64,000 nt of DNA, from IMG/VR virus record IMGVR_UViG_3300030117_007501, positions 94,283-158,282 of that record; one strand, written 5' to 3'. The position numbers were made by a program, and so were the translations under genes. Of the stretch, positions 39,359 to 48,571 are shown piece after piece; positions within the stretch are counted from its first letter, which is position 1; every line of letters begins with the position of its first letter. The notes below the pieces were generated by a model. That model did no database searches, was not told the DNA's origin, and was given only the letters and a program-made list of their open reading frames with translations. This stretch comes from a virus.

Positions 39359-39359
39359 G

Positions 39360-42300
39360 ATGGCAGCAGGCAATTACGGCGACGGCGGAGCCGGTGGCGG
39401 CATGGGCGGAGGTAACAATTCTGGAGGCTCTATCCCTATCGCGAACGTAGGTGCCGTCGTCACCGCTAACAACGCAGCACGCGCTGCATCAACCGAAGGA
39501 GCCCGCCCCCCTGAAGTGACTCGCGCAGGGGCTGATGCGGTATCAAACATGAATAATGCCCTACAGTTCAGTCCTGTAGAAGATCCATGTTCTTTGGGGA
39601 ACCTAACAGAACCAGTACAACTAGAAAGAGTATTCCCAGATCCCGAACAAGAAGAACCAGTTGAGATTGTGTATCCCGTCCCACCAGAAGAAACTGTGTT
39701 CCTAGTTCCTGATGACTTAATAAGAACAAACTACGACAGGGTTTCCAGAACAAAAACGCTGGTTAATCAGGGGTTGTATTTTGATGTTTCTGAGTCTATG
39801 ATGACTATTAGAAATTCAAATACTTCATTCTTGGGATTCACATATGTGAGAGATTTGTATAGCCGATATCCCGAACGCCCAAATGACAATTCAATGGGGA
39901 TGTACGGCAATCTATTCCCCTATCTTGCGTACCGAACTCCCGAGGCGTATCCGGGGTTTTATTTGTATCCGATAATGTCAAACTTGGCAAATCAGGAAGC
40001 AGCCGATGACGTCGCGCGAAACAACATTGATACTTTGAGATACACGCTCCGAAGATCATGGATGAGACACAGAAATGGCGCGGCAATTTATCAAAAGTCT
40101 ACGCCACGATCGGCACTAGAATCCCCTTTCGACATTTATGTGGTTGATAGTGATGCGCGAATGTCATCTAGGACTAGGATAAACCTTCTTCCGAAATCTA
40201 TATTTTTCCCAGCCATCCCCCCAGCTCCATTCCATTTTAACCACATGGGAGTAGCAGTTCACCAAGACGCCCAATTGACTGAGGCTGACTGGAATGCTTT
40301 TAGTTTTTCGAAATTGGACGCATACGTTTTAGGCCCCCTGCATCCAGACTACGATTCCTGGAATGCGATAAGTAAGCAAGTTTTTGCAAAGCCTTTGGTG
40401 CCGATTGGTAGAGAGTTTAAGGATCATGTGCATGATGTATCCATGCCTTTTTATGAAAAAGAGCTGGATAGCTTGCCTCCTGGTAGAATATTGGATGTTC
40501 AAGTTAGGGTTGGAAGTAATTTTATTTCCGATAATTATAGAAATTACAACGGAAGCGAAACTAATATGAGGGATGTATATTCTTCATATCGAATGGACAA
40601 GGAGCCCGGTGATGCCGTCTATCGTCCCGCTGGACAAAAGGTTAAATTTACTCCATACAATGTTAAGGAGTTCGAAAATGTGGCATCGGAAAAGAAAAAT
40701 CAGTTTCCAATGTATGTTAACATAGAGTTTTCCACCCATCATGGCACAAAGGTTTGTCGATTTATAAAAAATTCAAGACTAGAAGAAAGAGTGATGAGTA
40801 CCATGGTTAGGTCTTTCAATACGAAAGCACTAGAAGACAGAGAAAGGACAGCTCAGTATGCTCGATCAGGAATAGAAGACATATATGCAGAAATATTAGA
40901 TGAAAGCGCGGGAAGAAGTCGTCGTATTAGGAGATCCCGGGAAACACCAAGAGAAAACGACAAGTCAGTACAAGGGCAAGAGAGAAGTACGATAGATGTA
41001 TTGAGATGGTTTGAGTCCTTGTCCGGACGTGGAATAAACACCCGATCCACTGTTGGGTTCCCTCTAGGAATCCAAGATGACGAAGAGTGGAACGCTGTAC
41101 AAGAGGCAGGCGGCGGCATGGATGCGGCGCTGTATGCCCTAAGAAAGGCAGTGTTCATCAATGCAACAACAAAACTAATACAGTCTAAATTTAGAAATTA
41201 CACAAAACTGCTGCAGGGAGAGAAAGCATACTCTGAAACAATCGGATACAGGATAGATAAGTTTTCCGTAATTAACGGAGAGGAGAGCTTGATACAGAGT
41301 TTTTATATCCTGGACAATGACGAAACGGATAGGGTTAATTTTGTAGATTCGCAAGTAAAGTATAGGCGCGAATATGTGTATAGAATTTATGCTTATAATT
41401 TTGTAGTTGGCACAAAGTATCGATATTCGAAATTGACAACTGCCGACATAGAATACGCAGAAGGCGGTCAACGAGGAAGTCCAGAGGTAGCAACAGCGAC
41501 TCTGGAATCTAACGCTAGTTATGTATATGATGCATCTCGCGACGAATTTGGCCCGTACCGCCCAGTAGCTTATCGCAACGATGAGCCAATATATGCGGAT
41601 ATTCATCCGAAAACTCCAATCCCTGATGATTTAGTGGGGCAAATACAGAAGCTGTCAGTACAGCACCCCTTTTATGACTTGGACAACCCTCCAGCTGGCT
41701 GGCGTGATATGTTAGTGAGAGGAAGGGAACCAACCCTAATAGGCAACCCAGAAATAGGTATTCCAATATGGACTGTTCCGGTTTCTAGGGGCACAATATC
41801 TCTTGCCCGCCCCCCGAGCGAAGAAGAGATAATGGCTGAATGGAGAAGCAGAGAGTCCGCAGCTGCAGCTGTATCAGCTCTTCTCGTGTACCCGCGAGTT
41901 GCTGAATCGCTGAACGACACTCAAATAAACAGAAAACATTGGTGGAATGACAGACAAGACTTAGATCCTGTTACTGATACGTTAGGCAATCCGGTGTTTG
42001 ATTTGACGGCACCAAACGTCTTTGGCCACGCTCGTAGTGGAGGAGTGACTCTGGAGCCTTTCTACGTTGATGTGGAATCAGAACCACATGCTGTGTTTAT
42101 TGAAGTTCCGTTTTTTGAAAAGAGGGTTACCATGGAGGACGCTCCACCCGTCTTCCCGCAGGTGCATATCGTTCCTTTCAAGGGAGAGACAGATGTTGTA
42201 AGAATAAATCTCACGTCTAATTCGGGAGAGTACAATATGGAACCAATAGCTCTCAACGAAGAAGACGAAGAAATATTCGAAGCAATCATTCAGGCGCAGG

Positions 42301-43037
42301 ATCCTGCAGACGGAAAAATTAAATTCAAGAGCGATGATCCTCCAGTAAGCTACGAAGTATTCCGCATGACGCAAATGCCAACTTCTGTAAGAGACTTTGC
42401 AGATTCAAAAATAGCGGATGTTTATGCCACTGGAACCGGAGGAGTGTACGACGATGCTATAGAGCCAAATGTGGTATATTATTATATATTCAGAGCAGTG
42501 GACGCCGCAGGACACGTTTCAAACCCAACTGACATATATCAGTGTCAGTTGGTTACTACGGAAAATGGTATGTTCTTGGATGTGACTACATTGTACGAGC
42601 CTGATATGATGGCAGATAAGGTTGAAAAGAAGTCGCTTATGAAGACATTTACGATAAAGCCTGCACTGATACAGAAGATGTTCCAAACAGGAGAGCAAAA
42701 TAGAGATTTAACCGGTGATGAACCCCTCGGTATGCCACCCCCAGGAGGCCCTGAGATTGGACTATTTCAAAAATCGATTTGGGATAAGACATACAAAGTG
42801 AGGATAAAATCGAAAAATTCCGGAAAAACTTACGATATTAATTTAAAGTTTAAGAAAAAGGTGGTAGATTTAACAGAGGATGAACTGCAAGAAGTGACAC
42901 CAGCAGAAAATCCTCTTAACACCCCACTGGGCGAAGGGTCTGAGTTCTCGCGCACCGGGATTCTCCCTGTCGCGCGCACCGGGGGGTTTGAGTTTTTCAG
43001 CGATGGAGGGAATCCCAAGTCGAGAGGCTTGAATTAG
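39360..43037 (+). CDS. Large virion structural protein (1225 residues) with Fn3-like segments
   Basis: The first 30 residues are glycine- and asparagine-rich (MAAGNYGDGGAGGGMGGGNN), a flexible tail. The next 500 residues have no recognised fold. Around residue 670-690 (YRREYVYRIYAYNFVVG) and again around 1030-1060 (VVYYYIFRAVDAAGHVSNPT) are patterns like the F and G strands of fibronectin type III domains, common in phage surface proteins. The C-terminal 130 residues end with a lysine-rich stretch (YDINLKFKKKVVDLTEDEL). It begins one base after the previous stop. The gene is followed by one of the few real intergenic gaps. Confidence 0.7.
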   Translation: MAAGNYGDGGAGGGMGGGNNSGGSIPIANVGAVVTANNAARAASTEGARPPEVTRAGADAVSNMNNALQFSPVEDPCSLGNLTEPVQLERVFPDPEQEEPVEIVYPVPPEETVFLVPDDLIRTNYDRVSRTKTLVNQGLYFDVSESMMTIRNSNTSFLGFTYVRDLYSRYPERPNDNSMGMYGNLFPYLAYRTPEAYPGFYLYPIMSNLANQEAADDVARNNIDTLRYTLRRSWMRHRNGAAIYQKSTPRSALESPFDIYVVDSDARMSSRTRINLLPKSIFFPAIPPAPFHFNHMGVAVHQDAQLTEADWNAFSFSKLDAYVLGPLHPDYDSWNAISKQVFAKPLVPIGREFKDHVHDVSMPFYEKELDSLPPGRILDVQVRVGSNFISDNYRNYNGSETNMRDVYSSYRMDKEPGDAVYRPAGQKVKFTPYNVKEFENVASEKKNQFPMYVNIEFSTHHGTKVCRFIKNSRLEERVMSTMVRSFNTKALEDRERTAQYARSGIEDIYAEILDESAGRSRRIRRSRETPRENDKSVQGQERSTIDVLRWFESLSGRGINTRSTVGFPLGIQDDEEWNAVQEAGGGMDAALYALRKAVFINATTKLIQSKFRNYTKLLQGEKAYSETIGYRIDKFSVINGEESLIQSFYILDNDETDRVNFVDSQVKYRREYVYRIYAYNFVVGTKYRYSKLTTADIEYAEGGQRGSPEVATATLESNASYVYDASRDEFGPYRPVAYRNDEPIYADIHPKTPIPDDLVGQIQKLSVQHPFYDLDNPPAGWRDMLVRGREPTLIGNPEIGIPIWTVPVSRGTISLARPPSEEEIMAEWRSRESAAAAVSALLVYPRVAESLNDTQINRKHWWNDRQDLDPVTDTLGNPVFDLTAPNVFGHARSGGVTLEPFYVDVESEPHAVFIEVPFFEKRVTMEDAPPVFPQVHIVPFKGETDVVRINLTSNSGEYNMEPIALNEEDEEIFEAIIQAQDPADGKIKFKSDDPPVSYEVFRMTQMPTSVRDFADSKIADVYATGTGGVYDDAIEPNVVYYYIFRAVDAAGHVSNPTDIYQCQLVTTENGMFLDVTTLYEPDMMADKVEKKSLMKTFTIKPALIQKMFQTGEQNRDLTGDEPLGMPPPGGPEIGLFQKSIWDKTYKVRIKSKNSGKTYDINLKFKKKVVDLTEDELQEVTPAENPLNTPLGEGSEFSRTGILPVARTGGFEFFSDGGNPKSRGLN

Positions 43038-43051
43038 TGTTTATAATATTT

Positions 43052-43087
43052 GTTTTAAGAACTATTTAAGATAAGGTGCACTATTTA
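43052..43087 (+). promoter_or_regulatory. Candidate late promoter region with two CTATTTA motifs
   Basis: The 71-base gap before 43109 holds CTATTTA at 43062-43068 and again at 43081-43087, starting 19 bases apart; the second begins 28 bases before the ATG. The 25 bases at 43052-43076 match 53444-53468 at 20 of 25 positions by hand alignment. No clear terminator hairpin is visible after the upstream gene. Confidence 0.45.
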
Positions 43088-43108
43088 GTTATGATAGGAG
43101 AATAATAA

Positions 43109-44080
43109 ATGGCTTTTTTGGATAATTCGGGAGATATCATTCTAGATGCTGTCTTGACTGATGCGGGACGCCAGAGGATGGCAAGAGGTAATTTTAAAAT
43201 AGTTAAGTTCGCTTTGGGAGATGAAGAGGTTAACTATGAACTCTTTAATTCAAATCATCCTAGCGGATCCGCGTACTATGATTTGGAAGTCATGCAAACT
43301 CCAATTCTTGAAGCTTTTACAAACAACACCGCTTCAATGAAATCTAGGTTGATGACAATAGCAAGAACAAACATACTCCATCTTCCAATATTGAAGGTAA
43401 ACGAAATAAGAGGCGGGAACGACACAAGATCTAATTTGGTGGGTTCCGGAGACAATGCTGGCATGTTTGTTGTAACTGCAGACAGAGCAACAGAGGAAGC
43501 TCTAATTTCAGAATCTCAGGGAGTAATGTTCGGATTCAATGTGAATGAGGACGGAGGCAGACATATATTGGTTGATCAGGGGCAGGACACAGCTGGCGAT
43601 CCACCTATTACTCAAGCAATGGATGCAGACTTGGTTGAAACTCAGTATATTGTACAGATAGATAATCGACTAGGAAGAATCGTTTCTCGCGATGGCGCAG
43701 TTCAAGCTGTGTCTTTCGTCGATGACGATAACATCGCAACGTACTATTTCGGGTTAAATGCCGGGCCTATAGTTTCTTCAGTTGGTTTTACCGATGACGG
43801 CACTAACTTAACAATACAAAGAGATTCTGGCCCTAATGCGATACCTTTTACGGGCCCTACTGGTACAAGACTTTCTTTCAAGATAGCCTCGTCAGCCCAG
43901 TTGCGCTCTAGTTCCGCTCTCTTAACTAAGCTTGGCGGCAGCTCGACAGTCACTGTCGTTAAGGGTAACGCCGCAGGTTCTGATGCAACTTGCTACTACG
44001 CAGACACAAACATAAGGGTTACAGGAGTCACAACTGGCTATAGCTTGGACATACCTGTAAGATTCGTACGAAAGACATAA
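43109..44080 (+). CDS. Virion structural protein, LTDAGRxRMxxGxFK type
   Basis: A 323-residue protein starting MAFLDNSGDIILDAVLTDAG, then GRQRMARGNFKIVKFALGD. This opening occurs in virion proteins of T4-like marine phages. It is related by motif to the protein at 35133. The middle contains ITQAMDADLVETQYIVQIDNRLGR, and the C-terminal 100 residues are beta-rich. It has a good AGGAG site and is the first gene of a new transcription unit to judge by the motif-bearing gap before it. Exact location in the particle is unknown. Confidence 0.75.
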   Translation: MAFLDNSGDIILDAVLTDAGRQRMARGNFKIVKFALGDEEVNYELFNSNHPSGSAYYDLEVMQTPILEAFTNNTASMKSRLMTIARTNILHLPILKVNEIRGGNDTRSNLVGSGDNAGMFVVTADRATEEALISESQGVMFGFNVNEDGGRHILVDQGQDTAGDPPITQAMDADLVETQYIVQIDNRLGRIVSRDGAVQAVSFVDDDNIATYYFGLNAGPIVSSVGFTDDGTNLTIQRDSGPNAIPFTGPTGTRLSFKIASSAQLRSSSALLTKLGGSSTVTVVKGNAAGSDATCYYADTNIRVTGVTTGYSLDIPVRFVRKT

Positions 44081-44093
44081 AGGGGAAAAGTAA

Positions 44094-45239
44094 ATGGCAT
44101 CTGTTTTTAAAACATTTTTGAATAATGATATAACTTCGACAAGGACTCTTCTCCACGAATCGATTCCTTTGACTGGCTCTCTCGTATCGGGAACATACGG
44201 CGTTAACGCAATAGCTCTTGGTAGCGAACCAAACATCAAAAAGTACACACACGGCATGTTTCAGGGTGTATACGATTATCCGTACTTAAGTTCGTCAGCG
44301 AACCATATATTTGACATTACGTGTGGATTTTCTTCTGAGTCACCGTACTCAGGCAGCGTGAAAGTAACATCTCAGCACGACAAAAAACTGAACATGTACA
44401 ACCAGATGGCTCAACTTCTTATGGGGCACGACATTAGTGGTTCGATTCGTCCATTTGATGCTGATGGAAACTTGGTTGGAGGAACAAAGATTAATGAAGC
44501 TTTCTTTTTAAACTTTTCTAGACTCCTCACGAAAGACGAGATAAAGAAAGGATCGTTCAATCTTGAGCTTGGGGTTGAGAGCGATTACGACGAGCGCCCA
44601 AACAAGCATTTCACAAAAAGAATAAAGATAACCGATATTAGTGGTTCGAGTGGTTTCTTTGTTAACTCCCCAGTTGGAGAATATGGCATACTCCATGCTC
44701 AAACTTCGGATGGTTCTACTATAAGACTTACCAATGAAACAATAGGCACAGCAACGTCATATCCTGCGTGTGGGTTGATATTTTATCAGGCTGGCATAGT
44801 TGTTATTTCTGGATCAGTCTTCAACGACACTCAGCGCGGCGGTATTTTGCACAACACGAATACTGATGCCATGGAGATGATAGACGGTTTTGGATATGAG
44901 GGGTTTGATTTCTTTACAGGCTCGAGCATTGATGTTGTCGCCGACAAGATAAGAACTCGTATATACAACATTTCATTTAACAACACAACAGAGTTAAATT
45001 CTGCAGTATATTTTTGCAGGGCGAGCCACAATGAGTTCAATTATAGCTCAAACCCAACATATTTGACAGGAAGCCAGATAAGAGTTAAGAACCAAGCTGC
45101 TGATTCTCCTCGTTCTTATGTTACGACTGTCGGCCTCTATTCGCCAGATAATGAGCTTTTGGCTGTTGCAAAGCTTTCTGAACCACTCAGAAAGGATCCT
45201 ACAAATGAGTTGACATTAAGAGTTCGATTGGATTATTAA
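44094..45239 (+). CDS. Virion structural protein, paralogue of the next gene
   Basis: A 381-residue beta-rich protein with many SGS/TGS turns. The C-terminal 60-70 residues carry NYSSNPTYLTGSQI, then YVTTVGLYSPDNELLAVAKLSEPL and end with an LRVRLDY strand. The gene at 45289 has the same pattern in the same order, so the two are paralogues. The N-terminal SIPLTGSLVSGTYGVNAIALGSEPNIKK has no recognised family. Position after the 43109 gene suggests a tail or baseplate surface component, possibly a multi-copy pair of related subunits. Confidence 0.75.
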   Translation: MASVFKTFLNNDITSTRTLLHESIPLTGSLVSGTYGVNAIALGSEPNIKKYTHGMFQGVYDYPYLSSSANHIFDITCGFSSESPYSGSVKVTSQHDKKLNMYNQMAQLLMGHDISGSIRPFDADGNLVGGTKINEAFFLNFSRLLTKDEIKKGSFNLELGVESDYDERPNKHFTKRIKITDISGSSGFFVNSPVGEYGILHAQTSDGSTIRLTNETIGTATSYPACGLIFYQAGIVVISGSVFNDTQRGGILHNTNTDAMEMIDGFGYEGFDFFTGSSIDVVADKIRTRIYNISFNNTTELNSAVYFCRASHNEFNYSSNPTYLTGSQIRVKNQAADSPRSYVTTVGLYSPDNELLAVAKLSEPLRKDPTNELTLRVRLDY

Positions 45240-45257
45240 TAAAATTAAATCCATGAA

Positions 45258-45278
45258 TTCTCTAATTATTTTAGAGAA
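45258..45278 (+). promoter_or_regulatory. Perfect 8-bp inverted repeat overlapping a CTAATTA motif
   Basis: TTCTCTAA (45258-45265) and TTAGAGAA (45271-45278) are perfect reverse complements around a 5-base loop TTATT, in the gap before 45289. The motif CTAATTA at 45262-45268 sits in the left arm and loop and begins 27 bases before the ATG. The right arm runs into the Shine-Dalgarno site (AGAAGGAA), so an RNA hairpin here would sit against the ribosome-binding site. It lacks a following T-run, so it is not a normal terminator. It could be an RNA switch, a processing site or a binding palindrome. Confidence 0.5.
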
Positions 45279-45288
45279 GGAATAGAAA

Positions 45289-46515
45289 ATGTCAAATTAT
45301 AAAAAATTCAGAATAGACGATGTATTCTATAATACGGTAAAAACTTACCCAAAGTACGATATAAATATATATCACAATCAAGTTTATATAAATAACGAAA
45401 TTGTACGCCCCGGAGAGCGAGCGACTACTGTCAAGATGTTGAGTCAGGGCGAAATAAGCCTTCATGAACTAAACATAGATAGGGGCGCACTTGACAAGAT
45501 ATATCCTTTTGTAACGAAGGATGGCGCCCGAACTGGTATGAAGACAATCTCAACAACTAATTTTGACAATTCTGATCAATTTGTTTATGGCGATAGGATG
45601 ACAGACATATATCCGTATACTGCCAGTATAAACAGGATAAGCGTGCCCGCAGGCTCAGACGTTAGTTCATTCACTTTCGAGAATGGTGAAGGGGACTATG
45701 TTCCCGTTGCAAACAATAAGAAGTATATAAGATCGCTTAAGCCTACGTTGGAGGAATATAAGAGATTTAGTACTCATTATGCTTATTCGTCCTCGTACGG
45801 AAACAAGGGAACTCAGAAAGTCAATATGGTTTGTATACCTTCTATTTTTTACGGCTCATCAATAAAGAAAGGCTCAGTTAAGCTAAGTTTTTATGTTTCT
45901 GGCTCGCTCCAAGCTCAGCTCGTAGATTCACGAGAAAACGGTGAGTTGCTTCAGGTGAGCGGCTCTTCATCTAACGACGAAGTGGCTGGCGTGGTGTTGT
46001 ATAATGAGGGCATATTATTACTAACCGGATCTTGGGATTTGAACTCTGAACACACAGCCACATACAATGGCGATTCAAGCCCTGCAGTCAAGCCTTCTTG
46101 GTTGCACTTTGGTGCTGGAATGCCTTACGTTGGCACTGGCACGACGACAACGCTTATATCTTCAAGTTTTGGAATTGAGTTCGAAGGCACGACTACGATA
46201 CCAACTATAACGATGCTGGCTCATGCACCAAAGGGAGAATATAATTACTCTAGCAATCCAACATTTGTGAAGTCCGGCTCTGTGGGTGGAGTAAGTTACG
46301 ATAGCGTGCAGTACAGGGAAGACGCTGGAACCATAAAAAACATTACCAAATCTCCCTATACCAATCACACTGCTTCTTTCAAAAAGCAAACTTATATCTC
46401 TAAGATAGGAATATACGATAAAAATAAAAATCTAATAGGAATAGCAAAGCTGGCAAACCCGATTAAGAAGACGGAAGAAAAAGACTATACTTTTAAATTG
46501 AAGCTGGACTTTTAA
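45289..46515 (+). CDS. Virion structural protein, paralogue of the 44094 gene
   Basis: A 408-residue beta-rich protein. Its C-terminus repeats the layout of the previous product: EYNYSSNPTFVKSGS, then YISKIGIYDKNKNLIGIAKLANPI and a final KLKLDF strand. The N-terminus differs (a lysine- and tyrosine-rich region with YKKFRIDDVFYNTVKTYPKY), so duplication was followed by N-terminal divergence or domain exchange. It is the last gene of the tail/baseplate block; the next gene begins one base after its stop and is not a virion-type protein. Confidence 0.75.
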   Translation: MSNYKKFRIDDVFYNTVKTYPKYDINIYHNQVYINNEIVRPGERATTVKMLSQGEISLHELNIDRGALDKIYPFVTKDGARTGMKTISTTNFDNSDQFVYGDRMTDIYPYTASINRISVPAGSDVSSFTFENGEGDYVPVANNKKYIRSLKPTLEEYKRFSTHYAYSSSYGNKGTQKVNMVCIPSIFYGSSIKKGSVKLSFYVSGSLQAQLVDSRENGELLQVSGSSSNDEVAGVVLYNEGILLLTGSWDLNSEHTATYNGDSSPAVKPSWLHFGAGMPYVGTGTTTTLISSSFGIEFEGTTTIPTITMLAHAPKGEYNYSSNPTFVKSGSVGGVSYDSVQYREDAGTIKNITKSPYTNHTASFKKQTYISKIGIYDKNKNLIGIAKLANPIKKTEEKDYTFKLKLDF

Positions 46516-46516
46516 G

Positions 46517-47134
46517 GTGCGTGCCGAAAAGAAATATGAACTAATGTTGTTGAGATTGAGATACCTCAAGAAAGACTTGCAATTCGTCAAAGAAACAAAT
46601 GAAGAGGCACAGCAGGCATTCTCGCAAGCGTTCAAAGCTTTTGTAAAGTATTTACCAGAAGCTCAGAGAGAGTCCGTAGAGAAGATTGTAAAAAAAGAAA
46701 CCCCACCAAAAGAAACGGAAGAGAAAAAGAAAACAAAAAAGAAAACAAGAGCACCAGTGAAGACTGAAAAGAAAAAGCGCGAGGTGCAAAAACTCTTCAA
46801 GAAAGTGGCTAAGGACAGCCACCCTGATCGTATTATTGGATTAAGCGAAGAAGAACAGGAAAGGAAGAAGGAACTCTTCAAGGAAGCACAAGCCGCAGCA
46901 GATGAGTCTGATCTCTTTGATTTGATAGAGGTAGCGGAGAAGCTAGACATAGAAATACCAGAAGCTTCGGAGGAGAGTATAGAGTTGCTAAAGGAGTCTA
47001 TCGCAAAAATAAACGGAGAAATAAAAAAAATAAAACAATCTTTTGCGTGGGTGTGGTATCATGATCCTTCAAAACGAGACAAAATAATGAGGCAGTATAT
47101 TGGAAAGCTCAGACTTAGTAACCCTCGGACTTGA
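46517..47134 (+). CDS. J-domain (DnaJ-like) protein
   Basis: A 205-residue lysine- and glutamate-rich protein. Residues about 1-60 are helical, and 60-86 form a highly basic linker. Residues about 88-135 are a J-domain core: a helix QKLFKKVAKDS followed by the hallmark HPD (102-104), a loop and an EEEQERKKELFKEAQAA helix. The HPD motif is what J-proteins use to stimulate DnaK ATPase, so this protein probably recruits host Hsp70 for folding or for disassembling complexes. The C-terminus has SFAWVWYHD. A GTG start at 46517 gives the frame; ATG 46544 is an alternative. Its last 35 bases overlap the RuvC-like gene. Confidence 0.75.
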   Translation: MRAEKKYELMLLRLRYLKKDLQFVKETNEEAQQAFSQAFKAFVKYLPEAQRESVEKIVKKETPPKETEEKKKTKKKTRAPVKTEKKKREVQKLFKKVAKDSHPDRIIGLSEEEQERKKELFKEAQAAADESDLFDLIEVAEKLDIEIPEASEESIELLKESIAKINGEIKKIKQSFAWVWYHDPSKRDKIMRQYIGKLRLSNPRT

Positions 47135-47654
47135 CATTTCTACAAGCATAACGGGCGCTACGGTTCTTGATAAATCGGGCGAAATTTTATATAGCGAAGC
47201 GTGGGACACCAGAAACAAGAATAAGTTTTCAACTCTCTATGACAAAGCGCAGTTTGTTAAATGCAGGCTTTTGGAGTTGCAAGCCAGGTGGCAAATTAAA
47301 GAGATTTTTATTGAACAATCACTGCAGTCTTTTAGATCGGGATTCTCCTCTGCTCGAACTCTTTCGACTTTATCTAGATTTAACGGGATAATATCCTGGC
47401 TTTGTTACGACATCTTTCAAATAGAGCCTCAAATGATAGCTGCAGCATCTGCTAGAAAAAGAGCCGGGATAAAAATAGACAGAAGCAAAGATACGAAGGC
47501 TCAAATATTGCAGTTTTATCTTGACAAGAACCCCAACATTAAAGTAGAATATACACATAAAGGAAACCCAAAACCGAAATACAAAGACATAGCGGATAGT
47601 TGGGTTGTTGCAGTTGCGGGATTACAGATTTGTCAAGAAAAAAACATAAATTAG
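47100..47654 (+). CDS. RuvC-like Holliday junction resolvase
   Basis: A 184-residue RNase H-fold nuclease. The acidic residues are visible: D12 in LGLDISTSITGATVLD, E72 in IFIEQ, and D163/D166 in YKDIADSWVVAV. This is the pattern of RuvC and its phage/pox relatives, which resolve branched DNA during recombination or before packaging. The start is TTG: no ATG lies before the first catalytic motif, and GAGG is seven bases upstream. It overlaps the J-domain gene by 35 bases and the primase gene by about 25. In T4 this task falls to the unrelated endonuclease VII, so a RuvC-type enzyme is a replacement. Confidence 0.85.
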   Translation: MESSDLVTLGLDISTSITGATVLDKSGEILYSEAWDTRNKNKFSTLYDKAQFVKCRLLELQARWQIKEIFIEQSLQSFRSGFSSARTLSTLSRFNGIISWLCYDIFQIEPQMIAAASARKRAGIKIDRSKDTKAQILQFYLDKNPNIKVEYTHKGNPKPKYKDIADSWVVAVAGLQICQEKNIN

Positions 47655-48562
47655 TTTCTGATATACTCGGAAGAAGTTATCGGGTAAACGAAGAGTGTCT
47701 CTTCAAATGTCCGAAGTGCAAGCATTACAAAAACAAATTGTCAGTGAATTACGACAAGAACGTCTTTAAGTGCTGGGTGTGTGATTACTCAGGGAAAGAT
47801 ATTTTAAAACTAGTGCGCAAGTATGGCAGCTATAGCCAGAAGAGCGAGTGGTTAGAGTTGTCTGGCAAGGTTGACTTGAACGAGTTTGACAATCTTTTCG
47901 AAAAGGAAGAAGAGGAAGAATACGTTCAGCGCATTGAGTTGCCAAAAGAATTTATGACTTTAACATCTCGCAAGCCATCGCTAGCGTCTCTTCCGGCTTT
48001 AAATTACTTAAAAAAAAGAGGATACACTGCAGATGACATTTTGCGTTGGAAGGTGGGATATTGCCTACAGGGGGAGTACTCTAATCGTGTAATAATACCA
48101 TCCTTCGATGAAGAAGGTTATGTTAATTATTTTATCGCTCGGAGCTTCACTGAAGATTGGTATCGATACAAGAATCCTCCCGTTTCTCGAGATATTGTGT
48201 TTAACGAACTGTATATTGACTGGGGTGAAGACGTCGTTCTGACGGAGGGGATATTTGATGCGATGAAGGCTGGAAATGCTATACCCCTGTTGGGCTCAAC
48301 GTTGAACGAACGCTCACGACTGTTTCAGAGAATAGTCACGTATCAGCCAAACATATACATAGCTTTAGACTCAGACGCGGAGAAGAAGTCTTTAAGATTG
48401 ATTAAAAATCTGCTACAATATGACATAAGGGTTCGAAAGGTAGATATAAGTCCTTTCTCCGATGTTGCAGAGATGACAAAGGAAGAGTTTCAACAAAGAA
48501 AAGAGAAAGCATCTTTTGTTGAAGAAGGTGACTATTTATTATACCACGCTTTAAGCTTGTGA
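47630..48562 (+). CDS. DnaG-like DNA primase
   Basis: A protein of about 310 residues. An N-terminal zinc ribbon has C27/C30 (CPKC) and C48/C51 (CWVC). The catalytic core carries LKKRGYTADDILRWKVGY and RVIIPSFDEEGYVNYFIAR, followed by a TOPRIM domain with the glutamate of LTEGIFDAMK and the ALDSDAEKKS acidic motif. It makes RNA primers for lagging-strand synthesis. I see no helicase domain, so a separate helicase must lie elsewhere. The start is unclear: I prefer TTG 47630, which gives a natural SRKKHKLVSDILG N-terminus; TTG 47600 would add ten unlikely residues rich in cysteine. Confidence 0.85.
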   Translation: MSRKKHKLVSDILGRSYRVNEECLFKCPKCKHYKNKLSVNYDKNVFKCWVCDYSGKDILKLVRKYGSYSQKSEWLELSGKVDLNEFDNLFEKEEEEEYVQRIELPKEFMTLTSRKPSLASLPALNYLKKRGYTADDILRWKVGYCLQGEYSNRVIIPSFDEEGYVNYFIARSFTEDWYRYKNPPVSRDIVFNELYIDWGEDVVLTEGIFDAMKAGNAIPLLGSTLNERSRLFQRIVTYQPNIYIALDSDAEKKSLRLIKNLLQYDIRVRKVDISPFSDVAEMTKEEFQQRKEKASFVEEGDYLLYHALSL

Positions 48563-48571
48563 GGAGAGATT

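Noticed and set aside
47600-47629. Cysteine-rich start (MGCCSCG) as an extra zinc site of the primase
   Set aside because: It overlaps the RuvC-like coding sequence and arises from reading that gene in another frame; the true zinc ribbon is downstream.
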